From Pictodentalium vernedei (taxonomy: Eukaryota > Mollusca > Scaphopoda > Dentaliida > Dentaliidae), in NCBI GenBank assembly GCA_031216915.1, contig CM062297.1, positions 544,940,971 through 545,004,970 of the forward strand: a stretch of DNA of 64,000 nucleotides. The letters are read 5' to 3'. This document shows, piece after piece, positions 24,027-34,229 of this stretch; the first letter of the stretch is position 1, and each line of letters opens with the position of its first letter. Under the pieces are notes generated by a model. It ran no database searches. It saw only the letters and a program-made list of their open reading frames with translations, and was not told where the DNA came from. The position numbers and the translations under genes are program-made.

Positions 24027-26636
24027 CTAGACTTTATGATTCTGGAGAATCATGGCTTTTCCCGATGAGATTCCATGATTTTTCATGACCCCACAGTGTC
24101 TGATGAATTGTTTTTAACTGTCTCACTGAAGTTCCTTCATTGATGTTATGAGAAAGGTGAAGATAGTAGTCTCAAATGACACAGTTTGATAAAAAATTGT
24201 TTAGGTAAAAAACATCATTAACGGTGGAGTGGGTTAATGTCAATATCGTCGTTCAACAAGTCAATGACCGACAAAAAGAGTTATGTTTGTTTGACACATA
24301 CTCACTGAGTGCTGTGTCAATTTACAAATGGTCCATTTTATCTCAAATGTATCCAAAATATTGATGTCTGGCAGCTTGAAGAGTGTTAACAAGTGTCAAC
24401 AGGAATATTTATTCATGCAACTTGTAGAGAAATCAGGGAGAACAGGAATTTTAAGCTTTTGATGGGTATCATTGTTTTTCCAGCCCAAAACGGGTTAAGT
24501 GTTGTTTTTGGAATACTCTTATTACTTCCAAAAATAATTCTCAGTGAATTCTACTTCCACTTATTTTGATCTCTCCTCCCAACTTCGGGTGCCATGGGTA
24601 CGCAAACACAGCCTATTTTATCAACATTTTGATGTTTGAGAACCTGCATAGGGTTAACAAATGCTTACAGGAATATTTTGTACATGCAACTTGTAATGTC
24701 ACACTAAGATATGAGAATGGCCATTTTTTCCTGAAAATCTACAGAATGTTTTTAAAGAAATCCTCAGATAACATGAATTTTTAACCTTTTGAGGGGCATC
24801 TCTCTTTAACCAACTCTAAAGGCTTAATGCTTGGTTTTGTGAATATCTTCATTACTTACAAAAATGATCGACGGTGAATTCCACTTCCCATGAAGGAGGT
24901 TATGTTCATCTCGTAGGTACACATTTGGTGTTATGGTTGCCCAAGAACAGGCCATTTTCTCCAAACGTCAATGCTTGGCAGCCTCTGGGGGGTTAACAAA
25001 TGCTTACCGAAACATTTTGTTCATGCAACTTGTAATGTCACTCGAAGACCTGCGAATGGTCAATTGCTCTTGAAATTTTTTTTTTTTTGAGAAATCCACA
25101 GAAAACTGGAATTTTAAGCTTTTAAGGGGTATATCTCCTTAACCAGTCAAAAATGGGTTAAGACCTCGATTTTGGAATCCATTTACTACTTACAAAAATG
25201 TTTCCCTGTCAGTTCTGCGTCCGGTAAAAGAAGTTACGTTTCTCTGTTGTATTCCCATTTGATGTTGTTGTTGTTGTTGTTGTTGTTCAAAAACAGACTA
25301 TTTTTTTCAAAATTTTGACATTTAGCAGCCCATGGAGGGTTAACAAATGCTTACCGGAATAATTTATCCAATCAACTGGTAATGTGACACCATGACCTAT
25401 CAATGGCCATTTTCTCTTGAAAACCCTACCAGGTGTTTGTAAAGAAATCCAGGGAAAACATAATTTTTTAAGCCTTTGATGGGTATCACAATTAACAACC
25501 ACAAAATGGGTTAACGCTTGGTTTTTTGAATACCCTTATTACTTACAAAAATGGTCTTCGGTGAATTCCACTTCCAACAAAGGAGATTATGTTTATTTCT
25601 CAGGTACACGTTGGGTAATGTGCGTGCCTGAAAACAGCCCATTTCAACAAAATTACGATGCTTGGCAGCCTCTAGACGGTTAATAAACGCTCACCGGAAT
25701 ATTTTGTTCATGCAACTTGTAATATCACACAAAGACCTGCGAGTAGTCAATTTTTCTTGAAAACCTACAGGATGTTTTTAGAGAAATCCACAGAAAATGG
25801 GAATTTTAAGATTTTAAGGGGTCTCTCTCTTTAGCCTGTCCAAAATGGGTTAAGACTTCGACTTTTGAATACCCTTACTACTTACAAAAATGTTTGCGTA
25901 TAGATTGTGCGCTCGATAAAAGAAGGCACGTTTCTTTGTGGTGTAACCATTGGGTGCTGTTGGCGTCCAAAAACAGCCCATTTTATCACAATTTTGACAT
26001 TTAGCAGCCCATGGAGGGTTAACAAATGCTCACCGCAGTATTTTGTCCATGCAACTTCTATTGTCACACCAAGGCCTGGGAGTGACAAATTTTTCTTGAA
26101 AATCTACAAGACTCATTTAGAGAAATCCACGGAAAACACAAATTTTTTAGCTTTATGGGGGTATTGCTGTTTAACCAGCCCAAAGCGGGTTAACGCTTGG
26201 TTTTTTGAACACCCTTATTACTGACAAAAATGATCCTCAGTGAATTCCACTCCCAATAAAGGAAGTTATGTTTATCTCTCATGTATTATTTGGGTGCGGT
26301 GGGGGCCTGAAACCAGCCTATTTCATCAAAATTTCGATGTTTGGCAGCCTGTGGAGGGTTACCATATGCATCACCTGATATGTCGTGTATATCAAAGGGC
26401 ATGTCATAGACAGGTCTAGCAATTACGAATGTATAAAAAAGATCTACAAGACGTGTTTCGAGAAAGTGCCGATAAACCCCAATTTTGGCAGTTTTTTGCC
26501 AATTCTGACAAAATAAGGGTTAAATCGAAAATTCCGCTTTGGTATATTTTTAGATTTTGTGCCCCTCTATGTGCGTGCAAAATTTTGTGAAAATCGGTTC
26601 GAAAATGGCTTCTGAATCGTACAGACAAAATGTGTG

Positions 26637-26677
<41 letters not shown>

Positions 26678-26727
26678 AATTATAATCCGTAGAAAAACAA
26701 TAGTCTTTTCCAGAGGGAAAAGCCTAA
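24027..26727 (-). mobile_element. Helitron-like element H3, single complete unit
   Basis: A 2701 bp copy with both termini: hairpin plus CTAG (minus strand) at 24027 and TTAGGCTTTTCCC at 26727. The flanks are GAAAAA on the left and TGAGC on the right, so insertion was between A and T. It holds about seven ~340 bp monomers (junctions near 24493, 24830, 25155, 25510, 25850, 26186 and 26520). It is the best reference copy for the family in this window. There are no open frames beyond repeat by-products and no Rep/helicase, so it is non-autonomous. Confidence 0.75.
26639..26667 (+). repeat. Poly-C run of 29
   Basis: An uninterrupted C-run followed by an A-run replaces the A-run usually found at this position in the Helitron-like tail. 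Confidence 0.9.
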
Positions 26728-26931
26728 TGAGCAAAAAGACTTACAATATACACTACTCAAGACAATAATGCACAGATTATATCCAGCAGTGAACATCTTA
26801 CATCTTGCACCATCTACACTACTCAAAAGCTGACATACAGAGTAAACTAGAGATGGTCTGTCACCCAGTATACCCCCATGGCATACCGCCTAATGTGGGT
26901 GACTGAAAAGGGGTATTCAATTTTTCTACGT
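26728..26931. other. Flank of the 155 bp array
   Basis: Unassigned sequence. The string GTATACCCCCATGGCATACC near 26867 may be the start of the element that carries the array, since CTATATACCCCCCTAAACTT follows its other side at about 28140. Confidence 0.4.
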
Positions 26932-28180
26932 AAAAAAAAAATCCAATAGGGCCACCAGTCGGCCATCCTGAAACGAAGCGGAAAAAAAATTAAGTCACGC
27001 ATTTCCCTTCATCATGTTGATCATATTTGTGAAGTTTCATGAAAATGCAGCTAAAACTGTGGAAGTAGTTCGCTCCATAAGTTTACATAAAAAAAAATTC
27101 AATATGGTCACCAGTCGGCCATATTGAAACTGAGTGGGTAAAAAATTATGTCACACACTTCCCCTCATCATGCTGATCATTTTTGTGAAGTTTTTTGAAA
27201 ATGCGGCTGAAACTGTGGAAGCAGTTCGGTCCACAAGATTTATTTATTTATTGGTGTTTAAGGTCACATCCTTGTGCACAATGGCTAATCATGACCATGA
27301 CAGTTTTACGGGTGGAGGAAGCCAGAGTACCCGGAGAGGGCCACAAGCAACGACAAGCAGCTGCCAGCTCCCCAACATCATGACTCCGCACTGCAGCACA
27401 GGCAAGGTTAGACTGGCTGGAGACATGCGCACCATCGACGTGCAGTACGCCTTAGTACACAGCGTCATCATGCCCCCATGTTGTCAATCAGGGTTAAGTG
27501 CCTTGCCCAAGGATACAACGTGGGAGTTCGAATCAATCGCTCAGACGGTCACCCATCCAAGGACTAACCGGGCTTGACGTTGCTTAACTTCGGTGATCTG
27601 ACGAGACTCCACAAGATTAAATTAAAAAAAAATCCAATATGGCCACCAGTCGGCCATCTTGAAACCGAGCAGGAAAAAAATTATGTCACGCACCTCCCCT
27701 CATCATGTTGATCATTTTTGTGATGTTTCATGAAAATGTGGCAAAAACTGTGGAAGTAGTTCGCTCCACAAGTTTACAAAAAAAAATTCAATATGGCTGC
27801 CAGTCGGCCATCTTGAAACCGAGCAGGAAAAGAATTATGTCACGCACTTCCCCTCATCATGTTGATCATTTTTGTGACGTTTCATGAAAATGTGGCTAAA
27901 ACTGTGGAAGTAGTTCGCTCCACAAGTTTACATAAAAAAAAATCCAATATGGTCACCAGTTGGCCATCTTGAAACCGAGTGGGAAAAAATTTATGTCACA
28001 CACTTCCGCTCATCATGTTGATCATTTTTTGTGAAGTTTCATGAAAATGCGGCTAAAACTGTGGAAGTAGTTTGTTCCACAAGTTTACATGTGCAACGGA
28101 CTGACGACGACAGGCCGACTGACCAATATACAAGTTGACTCCTATATACCCCCCTAAACTTTGTTTTGTGGGGTATAAAA
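26932..28180 (+). repeat. ~155 bp tandem array, five copies, with GACGAC tail
   Basis: Copies begin near 26932, 27088, 27613, 27776 and 27926. Each holds an A-run, CCAGTCGGCCATCTTGAAAC, ATGTTGATCATTTTTGTGA, GTTTCATGAAAATG and GTGGAAGTAGTTCGCTCCAC. The second copy is split by a SINE. After the last copy comes CAACGGACTGACGACGACAGG and then TTTGTTTTGTGGGGTATAAA. This repeat-plus-tail layout is common among invertebrate dispersed repeats. No coding function is seen. Confidence 0.8.
27241..27607 (-). mobile_element. SINE with 5S rRNA-like head, nested in the array
   Basis: Read on the minus strand, the head (CTCGTCAGATCACCGAAGTT, TTGGATGGGTGACCGTCTG) is 5S-like but lacks the first ~30 bases present in the 18834 copy. 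The body and 3' end are of the S2 type, with a (AAAT)n tail. It is flanked by 11-bp duplications TCCACAAGATT at 27230-27240 and 27608-27618, which are part of the 155 bp repeat. Confidence 0.88.
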
Positions 28181-28887
28181 AGTCTTTTGATCACATGAAA
28201 CATTACAAAACATTTTCTGTATATCATATAAATTCTTCAAAGGCCTGGAAGCCATAACAAATACAAAGATTTAAAACAGAAGTTTAAGAAAATACAGCAT
28301 CATTAATGCAGGGAACTTCACATCATGCTATGATAAAACTGATACACTAACATGATAACTTTCACTGAAACATAATCCATAAAAGATGTCTAAAACACCC
28401 AAATTTATACCTTGCTCGCCTACGTTACTACTTGTGAAAAGCCTGTATGTTAAATTGTAGCTTTTACCCCCACTACCAGTGTAAAGCTTCTACTGCGATT
28501 AAAAAAATTTACACAGGAAGTTCATCCAACTTGACCTTTGACATGACGCAATTTGCCAACTTTGATGCAATCACACTTTGCGATGCTTCATTCAAACATG
28601 ATGTTTTGCGGTACTATCTACTACGTGTAATGACTCATTAAGTTTAAAATATCTACAATTAAATAATTAAAATAAAATTTAAGAATTGTTAATAATAATT
28701 TAACTGAAAAAGCAAGTTAAATTCAATCAACTTTGACGATGTGTCTAGCTGTCAATCAAGTATTCACGTGCAGTCGGTAGTACTGCCCACAGGCACAGAT
28801 GTGAACAAAAGAAACCCATGTGTTTGCAATAGAAAGTGTCATTTTTGTCCATTTTAAGTGACAAAGTCGATTGTTTATTTAGAGCAT
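28181..28887. other. No recognisable feature
   Basis: No supported gene or repeat. There is a weak TTAATAATAATTTAA palindrome near 28687. Confidence 0.45.
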
Positions 28888-29050
28888 GGTATAAATAAAA
28901 CAAATAGGTACTAGGGCCGGTAATCAGATTTAAACTACTCATAGAATAAGGGTTTTTTAACCACTCGGCAAGCCAAGTGGTTAAAACCCTTATCCTATGA
29001 GTGGTTTAAAAGATTCCAGTCCTAGTACCTATTTATTCTATATTTTTGTT
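28888..29050. repeat. Long inverted repeat, ~80 bp arms
   Basis: The left arm (AAATAGGTACTAGGGCCGGT through AATAAGGGTTTTTTAACCAC) is complementary, with scattered mismatches, to the right arm ending GTCCTAGTACCTATTTATTC. The loop is only a few bases (near GGCAAGCC). The transcript could fold into one long hairpin. No transposon ends were recognised. Confidence 0.75.
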
Positions 29051-29135
29051 ATGTAAAAGTACCCTTATGTTTCATGCATCATTCGTATGAAAGCATTTGT
29101 GTGGATTACATAAATTAACTTTAAGACAAGAATTT

Positions 29136-29512
29136 GGGAGCCCAGTAGCTCAGTGGCAGACTCTTGGACTTCTATGCTAGAGGTCCCAAGTTTGTTCCTC
29201 ATCCGGGACGACCTGTGTTGTGTCCTTGGGCAAGGCACTTTATCCTGGTTGCCTACATGTGGGCACGATGACGCTGTGTACTAAGGCGTACTGCATGTCG
29301 ATGGTGCACATGTCTTCAACCGCTGTAACCCTGCTTGAGCGGAGCTTAAACAGAGTTAGAATTTTGGGAGCTGACAGTTGCTCTTCGATGCTTGGAGGTT
29401 CTCTCCGGGTACTCCGGCTTCCTCCACCCATAAAACTGTCACGGTCACGCGTAGCCATTGTGCATAAGTATGTGACCTTAAACATCAATAAATAAATGAA
29501 TAAATAAATAAA
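29136..29512 (+). mobile_element. SINE, S2 body with tRNA-like head, full length
   Basis: The head reads AGTAGCTCAGTGGCAGACTC (A box) and AGGTCCCAAGTTTGTTCCTC (B-box position, somewhat degraded). The body and 3' end (GCCATTGTGCATAAGTATGT, then AATAAATAAATGAATAAA) match those behind the 5S-like head at 18834. It is flanked by 14-bp duplications TAAGACAAGAATTT at 29122-29135 and 29513-29526. Confidence 0.88.
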
Positions 29513-29774
29513 TAAGACAAGAATTTACGATTTTTATCAAAAAGTGCAAGCAGCATTTTTTAATTCTAATCTGGTTAGCCGATCACTCATGGCAAATTCC
29601 ATTCAATGTCATATTCCATATTCGTATTCGTCGAAATTAGCTTTCTTAGGACAAAGGTGAATTTTGTGTACATGTTTCTGTTTTTAACGTCCGCATCCAT
29701 GCAATCTATTTTGGATTGTCATTGTCGATAAACATGCTGTGGGTTCTATTATTTATTTCCGGCGGAGTTCAATG

Positions 29775-30075
29775 ACACTTTTGACAGTGATGGTCACCTT
29801 GTGTCAAACAGTTTTACTGGTAGAGGAAGCAGGAGTATCTGAAGAACTGCTGAGCAGTGGCAAGCAACTGTCAAGACTCCCCAACATACTAACTCTGCAC
29901 AAGCAGGGTTAGACATGGTTGAAGGTTAGTGCACCACCGAGTGCAGTATGCCTTAGTGCTCTGTGTGGTGTCATTGGGCAAGGCACTTAATCCAAAGAGG
30001 ATTAAGTGCCTTGCCCAAAAGACACCACACAGTTACCACTGGTCAGGAACAAACCTTTTGGTTTGAAATTTGAGG
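29775..30075 (-). mobile_element. SINE fragment (S1) ending in a snapback palindrome
   Basis: A minus-strand S1 copy (TTTGACAGTGATGGTCACCT, ACAGTTTTACTGGTAGAGGA). At 29961-30033 the head-proximal region TTGGGCAAGGCACTTAATCC is followed, after AAAGA, by its own reverse complement. An inverted duplication has therefore formed inside the SINE. About 40 bp of tRNA-like head follow. Confidence 0.65.
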
Positions 30076-31522
30076 GTTTTATTGGATGCATATCTGCTCT
30101 TTATTTACAAGAATACAAAATTTTTGATCTATAATGCCCAATTAGGCCCCACAAAATAAATCTTGTTTCTCAGGCAATTTTTTGTAAAATTGCATGTGGG
30201 CGGACATTTTTTTATTTTATTTATTATTTCTTTGCCAGCAAAAGTTCATTTTCTTGGTTTGTTTTATGTTTTAGGCCTCATAATCTACAAAATAGCATGG
30301 GTGATGGTGTATTTCTTCCCTTGAGTGTAAGAAGGCTTTGCAGTGCTAAAGCACTGCAAAGCCTTGTTGCACTCAAGGGACAAAACCATTTAATCTTTAT
30401 TTTTTACGTTTGCATTGGTTATAAAAAGAGAGCATGCAACAGCCAAAAGGACCTTGTGGGGAGGGGGGTGCTGAAAAACAGATTTTTAACTTTTTTAGGC
30501 CTTATTGCTAAAATAATGCACAGTTGTTGCTCAAGGTGGTCAAGAATTCAGACAGCAGCAAAGATAAAATTAGAGACTGTGTGTATTCAGAAATTGTGTC
30601 AAAGTATAAGTATTTTGTTTACTTCTGAACACTTTCTGGCAACTTTGTTTATATCTTTGCAATGTCCCGTCTTCTGAAAATTTTTGTCTGCATTAAAAAA
30701 TTTCAATTATAAATTTAAGTAATTCATGTTGCTTGAGATGTCCTACATTTTGCATACAATGTTTTTTTTCACATGGTCTTTCAGATACAAACAAAACCTG
30801 AGATTCGATATTTTTTTAAAATTAGTGGCTTATTGTCCCCTAACATTTTACCGGACATGAATTGCAGAATATTTCTTGAATACCTAAACATTTTCATTTC
30901 TGACCTGAAAAATTTTGGAAACACTTTTCCAATACAAAATGACAATGGCAAATATCACGACATTTTTCAAAGTAACCTTGGCTGCTTCTATCTAAATATA
31001 AAATAGAGTTCACTGTCCAGCAATAATCTCCATCCAGTGTTTAATGAATGCTGAATGTATAAACAATAGTCACTTCTCAATGCTGTGTATGTGAGATGAA
31101 TCCATGAGACTCAGGTTTATATGTAATAATCAAATGGAAAGTTCCAGAAAGAGAAATTTCTCCAATGTTAATTTGTTTCACTAATTCCTGATTGACTGAA
31201 TTAAGTTACTTCATTGAGTTTTTAGATCATTCTGCCTAATTTCAAGTAAACAAGTCTGACCTAATTAAAAAATCAGAGAGCTAAAATTAGATCCTCTGTA
31301 ACATAATTTGTAAACATTTAATAGGTACTTTCAAAAGTCACTCAGTGCAAACAAGTGCTCCCCAGCCAGAGTCTGCTTCTTCTAATTAAGAATGATTTTA
31401 GGAAATATTATTATTAACCAAGAACATATCAATTGTGATATCAACAAAAATGGGGCTAGAATGGTTAAAAGAGATGGCACTATGATAATGTTGTGAGTTT
31501 CTTTGCAAGTGTTTCATATTCA
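30076..31522. other. No gene; one strong hairpin
   Basis: A perfect-core hairpin lies at 30317-30380 (AAGGCTTTGCAGTGC with its complement GCACTGCAAAGCCTT, outer arms TCCCTTGAGTG and ACTCAAGGGA). A 126-codon open frame starting at 30297 runs through this hairpin and shows no domain. The rest is unassigned AT-rich DNA. Confidence 0.5.
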
Positions 31523-31762
31523 TTAACCCTTTGAACACGAGCGGTCACTTTTCTGGCCCACGAAGATATACATTATAAAATCATTAAGTAGGATGGCCGT
31601 TAAGTGAATGTTTGGGATAGATCAATCAATATTTTCAAAGTGCAGCCTAAGGGCTGCACCTTGAAAATATTATTGGGTCTACCTCCAAATAATAAATATG
31701 GACTCTTCCAACTTCTGTTGGTGAACTGACATGGATGATACCACTAGGGTTCAAAGGGTTAA
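31523..31762 (-). mobile_element. Foldback MITE, TTAA family A, copy 2
   Basis: The element is bounded by TTAA on both sides (TTAACCCTTTGAACACGAGC and ACTAGGGTTCAAAGGGTTAA). Its central hairpin is near 31615-31680 (GATCAATCAATATTTTCAAA). It is the reverse-oriented relative of 1381-1623; both share ATATGGACTCTTC on the arm. Exact TTAA ends support a piggyBac-like origin. Confidence 0.78.
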
Positions 31763-31777
31763 GAAGAAAATGTTTTG

Positions 31778-31960
31778 TTAACCCTCTACACACTGATGTC
31801 AAAATTTCAAACAAAAAAGTTATCCCATAATGCAACTAGGAATTGAACCAATTCAATCTTGTTTGACAGCACTCTGTCAAAGAGGACTGAATTGGTTACA
31901 TTTCTTGTTGCATTACGGGAAAAACATGCAGATTGAAACTTCAAAAGTTTGGCATCTTCT
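31778..31960. repeat. Foldback element next to a TTAACCCTC end
   Basis: The arms TTATCCCATAATGCAACTAG and TTGTTGCATTACGGGAAAAA, and ACCAATTCAATCTTGTTTGA with CAAAGAGGACTGAATTGGTT, are inverted around GCACTCTG. It begins with TTAACCCTCTACACACTG at 31778. The right end is unclear. Confidence 0.55.
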
Positions 31961-32230
31961 GTGTGAAGACGGTCAATATAGGTTTATTTTGTTACAATGA
32001 ATTGGAGGAGCTTAAAGGTACTCTCCAACAAACTGCAACAAAATTATCATTGTGGATAAACTATAACTTTCAAAACACAGTGGCACTATACTATTAGCAA
32101 AGTCAAGAAAATGTGTATACTACTCCAAATTTACTATGGATCACCCCCTGTTCATCAATATATGAATACATAAATGATAAATGGGAGGAAAGTATAAATT
32201 TTATAGTAAATTTCCTTTCTTATTATACCT

Positions 32231-32465
32231 ACCGAAATTGTTTACAACAGGCTTGCACTACAGTGGAAGAACCTAACTCGGATAAAATACTCTCTATTTT
32301 AATCTTTCCCAATTTGGGAAAGAAAAGTGGTGTAAAAACACTACGAAAAAATAAGCCAAAACTGGGCCGAGCGCCATCGGCGCACACCCAGTATGGGACG
32401 CTCTTCCATAGTACAAATCCATGACTTCCGTCACAGTGCGCAATGCATCAATTCGTCATTCTTTT
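32231..32465 (+). repeat. DIRS-2 inverted terminal repeat, 3' side
   Basis: About 235 bp, closely complementary to 38216-38454. It includes AACAGGCTTGCACTACAGTG, CCCAAAACTGGGCC-type sequence and ATGCATCAATTCGTCATTC. Confidence 0.9.
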
Positions 32466-32544
32466 GATTCTGAACAACACAGGAGTTATGTGATCAGCGG
32501 GGAGGAAGGATTCTTACCCGAATAAGAAGACGGGAGGGCCTCCA
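32466..32544. promoter_or_regulatory. Conserved 17-mer between ITR and ICR of DIRS-2
   Basis: TCAGCGGGGAGGAAGGA at 32494-32510 is identical to 58042-58058 in the other DIRS element, in the same position just outside the internal complementary region. The surrounding sequence is unrelated. A cis-acting role in replication or integration is inference. Confidence 0.45.
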
Positions 32545-32635
32545 TGTAAACAATTTCGGTAGGTATAATAAGAAAGGAAATTTACTATAAAATTTATACT
32601 TCTTATCAACCTACCTCAATTGTTTACAACAGGCT
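32545..32635 (-). repeat. DIRS-2 internal complementary region
   Basis: The first part (32545-32601) is the exact complement of the element's 3' extremity at 32190-32246. The second part (TTCTTATCAACCTACC through AACAGGCT) is the complement of the 5' extremity near 38430-38464. The two halves meet at a shared TT at 32600-32601, the expected circle-junction dinucleotide. Confidence 0.9.
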
Positions 32636-32859
32636 GAATAGACAAAAGGCTGCAGGGAATCACATAACCAACCCACACATAACTCAATAGCACTGGGACC
32701 ATGGACAGAGGAAGAGATCCCTAGGCCTATCAAACCATAGCATCACAAACATTAGAAAAGCCAATGAAAGATGAGGCGTATGGTGAAGTGCGACGCACAC
32801 ACAGAAAGGGCAGTAACAGCACAAAGCTGGAACCGACCCTGAAAAAAGCTGAAAAGCTT

Positions 32860-33605
32860 GGATAGACAACATCCTGAGCCGAAGAAAGAGGGCCCCAAGG
32901 GTCTCTGTCGGCTCCTGCAACTGTCGCAGAGAAAAAGAGAATGTAGCTTCTCCAGAAGGCTGCCAGTATAACATCAGTCATCCGACAACATGACAGAGTT
33001 ATTAAAAGAGGAAGACAATGCACGCACCTCATGGCAGAAAAAACAATTGGTAATACAATCACCAGTAGCTAGACGAGCGGAAGCTGCACGAATAGCAAGA
33101 CAAGTCCATCAAGAAATGGATGCAGGAGAGATCTGGCACGTGGGAAAACGCATATTCATCCAGGATAAAGGCGTGAACGCCCCCCACCCCAAGCAGAGCA
33201 GCGCCCAAGAAAGTGACCATCTTGGAGTAAACTGCAAAGTCCTAGGCCTTTTCAAGGAAAAGAGCTGAACAAGCATGGAGAGGCAAGGATGAGTGTCGAA
33301 ACAATGCAGTATCACATAGGAAAAAATGTCTCCGAAGCATGGACAAGTACACATTGCTGGAGACCCCCAGAAACAAACATATACCAGAAAACTCCGCAAG
33401 CAGTGTGATCGAAGGAGTGACAGAAGCAACAGAGTGATCACACACCATCGACAGAAGAACCTTCCACTTAGCCACAGAGGCTAAACCAGTGGAGTGAGTG
33501 CCTCCTTGAAGAAAAGCAACTCCACTGCATGTCTCGAAAAACCACCACGGAGGAGACAGGATCCGATAAAAGACATGTGCGAAGGCACAATGAAGTCGGG
33601 TCAAC
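32860..33605 (-). pseudogene. DIRS-2 tyrosine recombinase relic
   Basis: In shifting minus-strand frames the order of a DIRS recombinase is visible. An N-terminal stretch (ASVAKWKVLLS) lies near 33470. KRPRTLQFTPRWSLSWALL, matching NRPRTLRLVPKWNLAWVLL in DIRS-1, is near 33230. Next comes SHEVR-like CHEVRALSSSF near 33020, then LAAFWRS and GPLSSAQDVV near 32900. The block that should contain catalytic Arg I (ARRVSELHAL in DIRS-1) is missing, roughly 100 residues between about 33180 and 33120. Several frameshifts are present. It would be catalytically dead. Confidence 0.82.
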
Positions 33606-33609
33606 TTGA

Positions 33610-33902
33610 AAACCTCCCGGGCGACTTTGGCAAAGAAAGTCGCGAGGTAGAGGGAGACATGCCGGAACCGCCGCTAACAGAGAGCGGAGCAGATTGATCC
33701 ACACCCACCGAAGCGACAGGTGTGATCGAAAGGATTCGACGACTGCAGGTTCATATCTGGGTGAGAACCTGAGGCGGAATCGGAACCGGTAGGAAGGTGT
33801 AGCCGACAAGACCATCCCAAAGGAGGGCCAGAGCGTCCACGGCGAAAGCCAGAGCATCTGGACACGGGGACACGAAAGTGTCTACCTGATGGTTCCAACT
33901 AG
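33610..33902 (-). pseudogene. DIRS-2 RNase H to recombinase linker relic
   Basis: Minus-strand frames read VDALALLWDGLVGYTF near 33820 and LPRDFLCQSRPGGFQVDPTS near 33600-33650. These are counterparts of VDALSIS...GIIGYAYPP and LLTQGKLRRLHHNP in DIRS-1. The frame changes between the two pieces. Confidence 0.65.
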
Positions 33903-34229
33903 TCACAAGAGATCGATGGAACCCGCCATGTGGAGCATCCACCTGGTGGAAATGACCCTGCCCCGACGGGACAGGGAGTCGGCTAGGACGTTCAGGCGAC
34001 CGGGAATGTGACAAACAGCCACCCCGGCGTGGACATCCTGAGCGAGCAGTATAAGATCCCAAGCCAATTCGTACATTGGAACAGAGTGCGTGCCGCCCTG
34101 GTTCCGAATGTAAGCAAACACCGTCGAATGGTCGGACAACAGAAGGACCTGGCGATTCGACAGGTGAGGGATCCACTGCCTGAAACGCAGAAGAAGAGCA
34201 AGAAGCTCCTTCTGGTTGATGTGTAGAGC
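33903..34229 (-). pseudogene. DIRS-2 RNase H, missing the first catalytic motif
   Basis: The open minus-strand frame reads HINQKELLAL (catalytic Glu), VLLLSDHSTVFAYIRNQGG (catalytic Asp) and HIPGRLNVLADSLSRR (final Asp). The TDAS motif carrying the first Asp, present in DIRS-1, is absent. The RT side runs WADVQWLSQW and meets HINQKELL directly, with a frame change. About 40 residues are deleted. RNase H degrades the RNA strand during reverse transcription; this copy could not. Confidence 0.85.

Noticed and set aside
24027..26727. LINE or SINE origin for the A-run-ended units
   Set aside because: The A-run is internal to complete copies, which extend past it to a hairpin terminus, and there are no target duplications; Helitron-like ends explain the boundaries better.
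29136..29215. tRNA gene
   Set aside because: A- and B-box-like sequences are present, but no acceptor stem or cloverleaf could be formed, and the sequence continues into a SINE body.
30297..30677. 126-codon plus-strand open frame
   Set aside because: It begins inside a perfect hairpin and shows no domain; likely chance.
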